Positions 62,584-64,000 of a stretch of DNA of 64,000 bases are shown here, piece by piece (the stretch's first letter is position 1; every line of letters begins with the position of its first letter). The DNA comes from Cladorhizidae sp. MBARI D1340-BT2 (Eukaryota > Porifera > Demospongiae > Poecilosclerida > Cladorhizidae): contig JAQNBH010000003.1 in NCBI GenBank assembly GCA_028752905.1, positions 40,113,354 to 40,177,353 on the forward strand, given 5' to 3'. Position numbers and translations under genes: made by a program. Below the pieces are notes generated by a model that saw only the letters and a list, made by a program, of their open reading frames with translations, did no database searches and was not told the DNA's origin.

Positions 62584-63909
62584 TTAAACAATTTTTTCGT
62601 CCTCGAGAAATTCTGTCGAAGGGGACACTGCGACTGGCTCGTCTTCCCCCTTCTTCTTCTTTCGTTTGCTCTCTCGCTCGTCTGTATCCATTCGAGCCAC
62701 AAGAGTGTGCGGGCGTGTCATAGCAGAATACTCAACAACGTCGCCGGTAGTTAGCAGCGGCACAGCACGATTGAATGCGCTCGATAGTCTTATGGGAATA
62801 GTCATTGATGAGTTCCTCTGGATGATGATGTTTGCGGTCGCAATCTGCGCGAGATGGTGGCAGACATGGACGGGCGCGAGCGAAGGCGGTCTGCTCGCCG
62901 CGTTCCACGTCGAGAACGAGGTGGGGATGATGGTGATGCCTGGATCTGACGATCTGTGGTGGACAGAACGGCCGTCATAGGTTGAGATGAGGGGTGAGTC
63001 CTGGCCGATGATTGATGTTGTGGTGGATGCGAAGGACGATGAGGCCAAATAACCTGCATGCACACCCGTGATTCCCGACTGTTTCATGATTTCTCTGTGT
63101 GCCCCAAAATTACCAACGATAGCTGGTTTGGTATTTTGTTTGAGTTCCACAAATAGAGGTGGTTTTGAAATCATGCCACCCGCTCGCAACAACTGTTTCC
63201 TTGGTCCCATGTAAATGTCAGACATAATGTCATCCACGTCGTAGGGATTTTCATTGGTTTGCATTCCACTACTATCTTCATGCAAATTTCTGAATCCTGC
63301 TGCTGCCAGTTCGGCTTCGTCTGCATCTATAGTAACGTTTTTGCATTCTGCAAAAATGGATGCTATCTTTGCCCCAGTTTCTTTTATGTCGTTGCCACTT
63401 TCCTGAAAATGCAATGGTTGTATCTTCATTTGATCTTTATTATTTTTGCTTCCTTCGCTGAGAACTGAAAGTGCAGAATTGTAAATTTCACCTCCTTTAG
63501 TTGTCAGGTCTTCGCTAGACACAGTGGTTGCAATTTGCTTGACGGTTTGCTCGTTCTTGTCAGGAGGCATCATAGTACTTGCAATGCTCAGTACGTCAAC
63601 AGCTGCCACGGCTGCAGGAGTATGCTTTCCACCCAAGACAAGCACATGGGACATGTCGTCGTCAGAATATTTTTCAACGTCTATTTCAGCATTCGGATCA
63701 ATTCCGAAATTGCTTGGTTGAAGTATACCTTTGCCATCGGTGCTAAAAAAATATCTTTCATACACTTCTTTTGGGTTGGCTCCTCCGATTTTGCTTGCTA
63801 TCAATGCTATGTCTGGGTGGTTGACACAAAAAAATCCTTTTCGTTTTTTCTTCTTTGTGTGCTTTAGACTAGCTTTAATTTTTTCAATTTTTACACTTTT
63901 ATTTACCAT
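62584..63909 (-). CDS. Unrecognised 441-residue protein of the virus-like cluster
   Basis: The longest intact frame in this part of the window. I chose the ATG at 63909 (M-V-N-K-S-V-K-I-E-K), which precedes a basic segment (K-H-T-K-K-K-K-R-K). A predicted helical, Ala/Ser-rich region follows (H-T-P-A-A-V-A-A-V-D-V-L-S), then D-I-Y-M-G-P-R-K-Q-L-L-R-A near residue 255 and a beta-rich C-terminal half. The last 35 residues again hold a basic stretch (R-E-S-K-R-K-K-K-K-G) and an acidic end. Nuclear-localisation-like basic clusters are present at both ends. No intron signals are needed. The next gene starts 37 bases downstream on the same strand. I know no homologue; a virion or capsid-associated protein is only a guess. 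Confidence 0.55.
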   Translation of the reverse strand: MVNKSVKIEKIKASLKHTKKKKRKGFFCVNHPDIALIASKIGGANPKEVYERYFFSTDGKGILQPSNFGIDPNAEIDVEKYSDDDMSHVLVLGGKHTPAAVAAVDVLSIASTMMPPDKNEQTVKQIATTVSSEDLTTKGGEIYNSALSVLSEGSKNNKDQMKIQPLHFQESGNDIKETGAKIASIFAECKNVTIDADEAELAAAGFRNLHEDSSGMQTNENPYDVDDIMSDIYMGPRKQLLRAGGMISKPPLFVELKQNTKPAIVGNFGAHREIMKQSGITGVHAGYLASSSFASTTTSIIGQDSPLISTYDGRSVHHRSSDPGITIIPTSFSTWNAASRPPSLAPVHVCHHLAQIATANIIIQRNSSMTIPIRLSSAFNRAVPLLTTGDVVEYSAMTRPHTLVARMDTDERESKRKKKKGEDEPVAVSPSTEFLEDEKIV

Positions 63910-63964
63910 GACAATATTATTTAGGAACAACAGAAAAGTTAATCGATAACAAAAAATCCATGCT

Positions 63965-64000
63965 ATCCACCATTGTACCACTTAATACCACCATTGTCTA
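63965..64000. repeat. Start of another 21-bp minisatellite island
   Basis: CCACCATTGTACCACTTAATACCACCATTGT at the window edge is the same repeat as at 30.5, 31.3 and 48.5 kb. Confidence 0.85.

Overview
The window is eukaryotic, AT-rich and dominated by mobile elements; no prokaryotic gene organisation is present. The mix of families (hAT, piggyBac, Tigger/pogo, IS630/Tc1-like, Mutator-like, a D-N-C-x-G-Q-N-K-N protein family, and Ty3/gypsy elements with both pol orders), together with cryptic exons, points to an early-branching invertebrate. A demosponge or cnidarian is my guess from family resemblance only; I cannot identify the species. Almost every recognisable protein is broken by stops, frameshifts or truncation, so the window is best read as layered transposon debris with a few better-preserved inserts.

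Layout. 0-6 kb: two degenerate hAT transposases and a 5'-end piece of a gypsy element with its LTR (minus strand), then a possible last exon of a GT92-like gene. 6.2-21.1 kb: a nest of retroelements. Element A is a Ty3/gypsy element (LTRs 6239-6395 plus 16204-16341, and 20817-21102) with the domain order gag-PR-IN-RT-RH. Its 5' LTR is split by hAT sequence. Element B (7345-9505) is 5'-truncated and shows the same IN-before-RT order. Element D (10127-about 13030, minus strand) is a conventional PR-RT-RH-IN gypsy element joined to the N-terminal part of another reverse transcriptase. 23.2-25.5 kb: a TIR-bounded element carrying a DUF7869-like protein. 27-33 kb: satellites, minisatellites and MITEs. 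32.8-34 kb: a Mutator-like transposase relic.

34.6-39.05 kb is a 4.4 kb direct duplicate of 57.62-62.06 kb. 39-41.2 kb holds two copies of a 41-bp satellite unit. 41.27-42.18 kb is a TTAA-inserted MITE whose unoccupied paralogous site is also in the window, at about 49.4 kb. 42.8-44.5 kb is an internally deleted piggyBac element with a nested 266-bp TA-inserted MITE. 44.7-46.9 kb is a DDE transposase between 0.57 kb direct repeats. 47.5-48.4 kb is a foldback element.

50.7-55.6 kb and 61.7-63.9 kb are different in style: short intergenic gaps, start/stop overlaps, convergent and divergent pairs, lysine-rich and Asn/Gly-repeat proteins, an ERCC4-family nuclease, and a short relic with a polymerase-exonuclease-like F-F-D-I-E motif. 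I interpret these as parts of a decayed integrated DNA virus or a large virus-like element, later invaded by a Tigger element and MITEs. That is an inference; most of these proteins I do not recognise.
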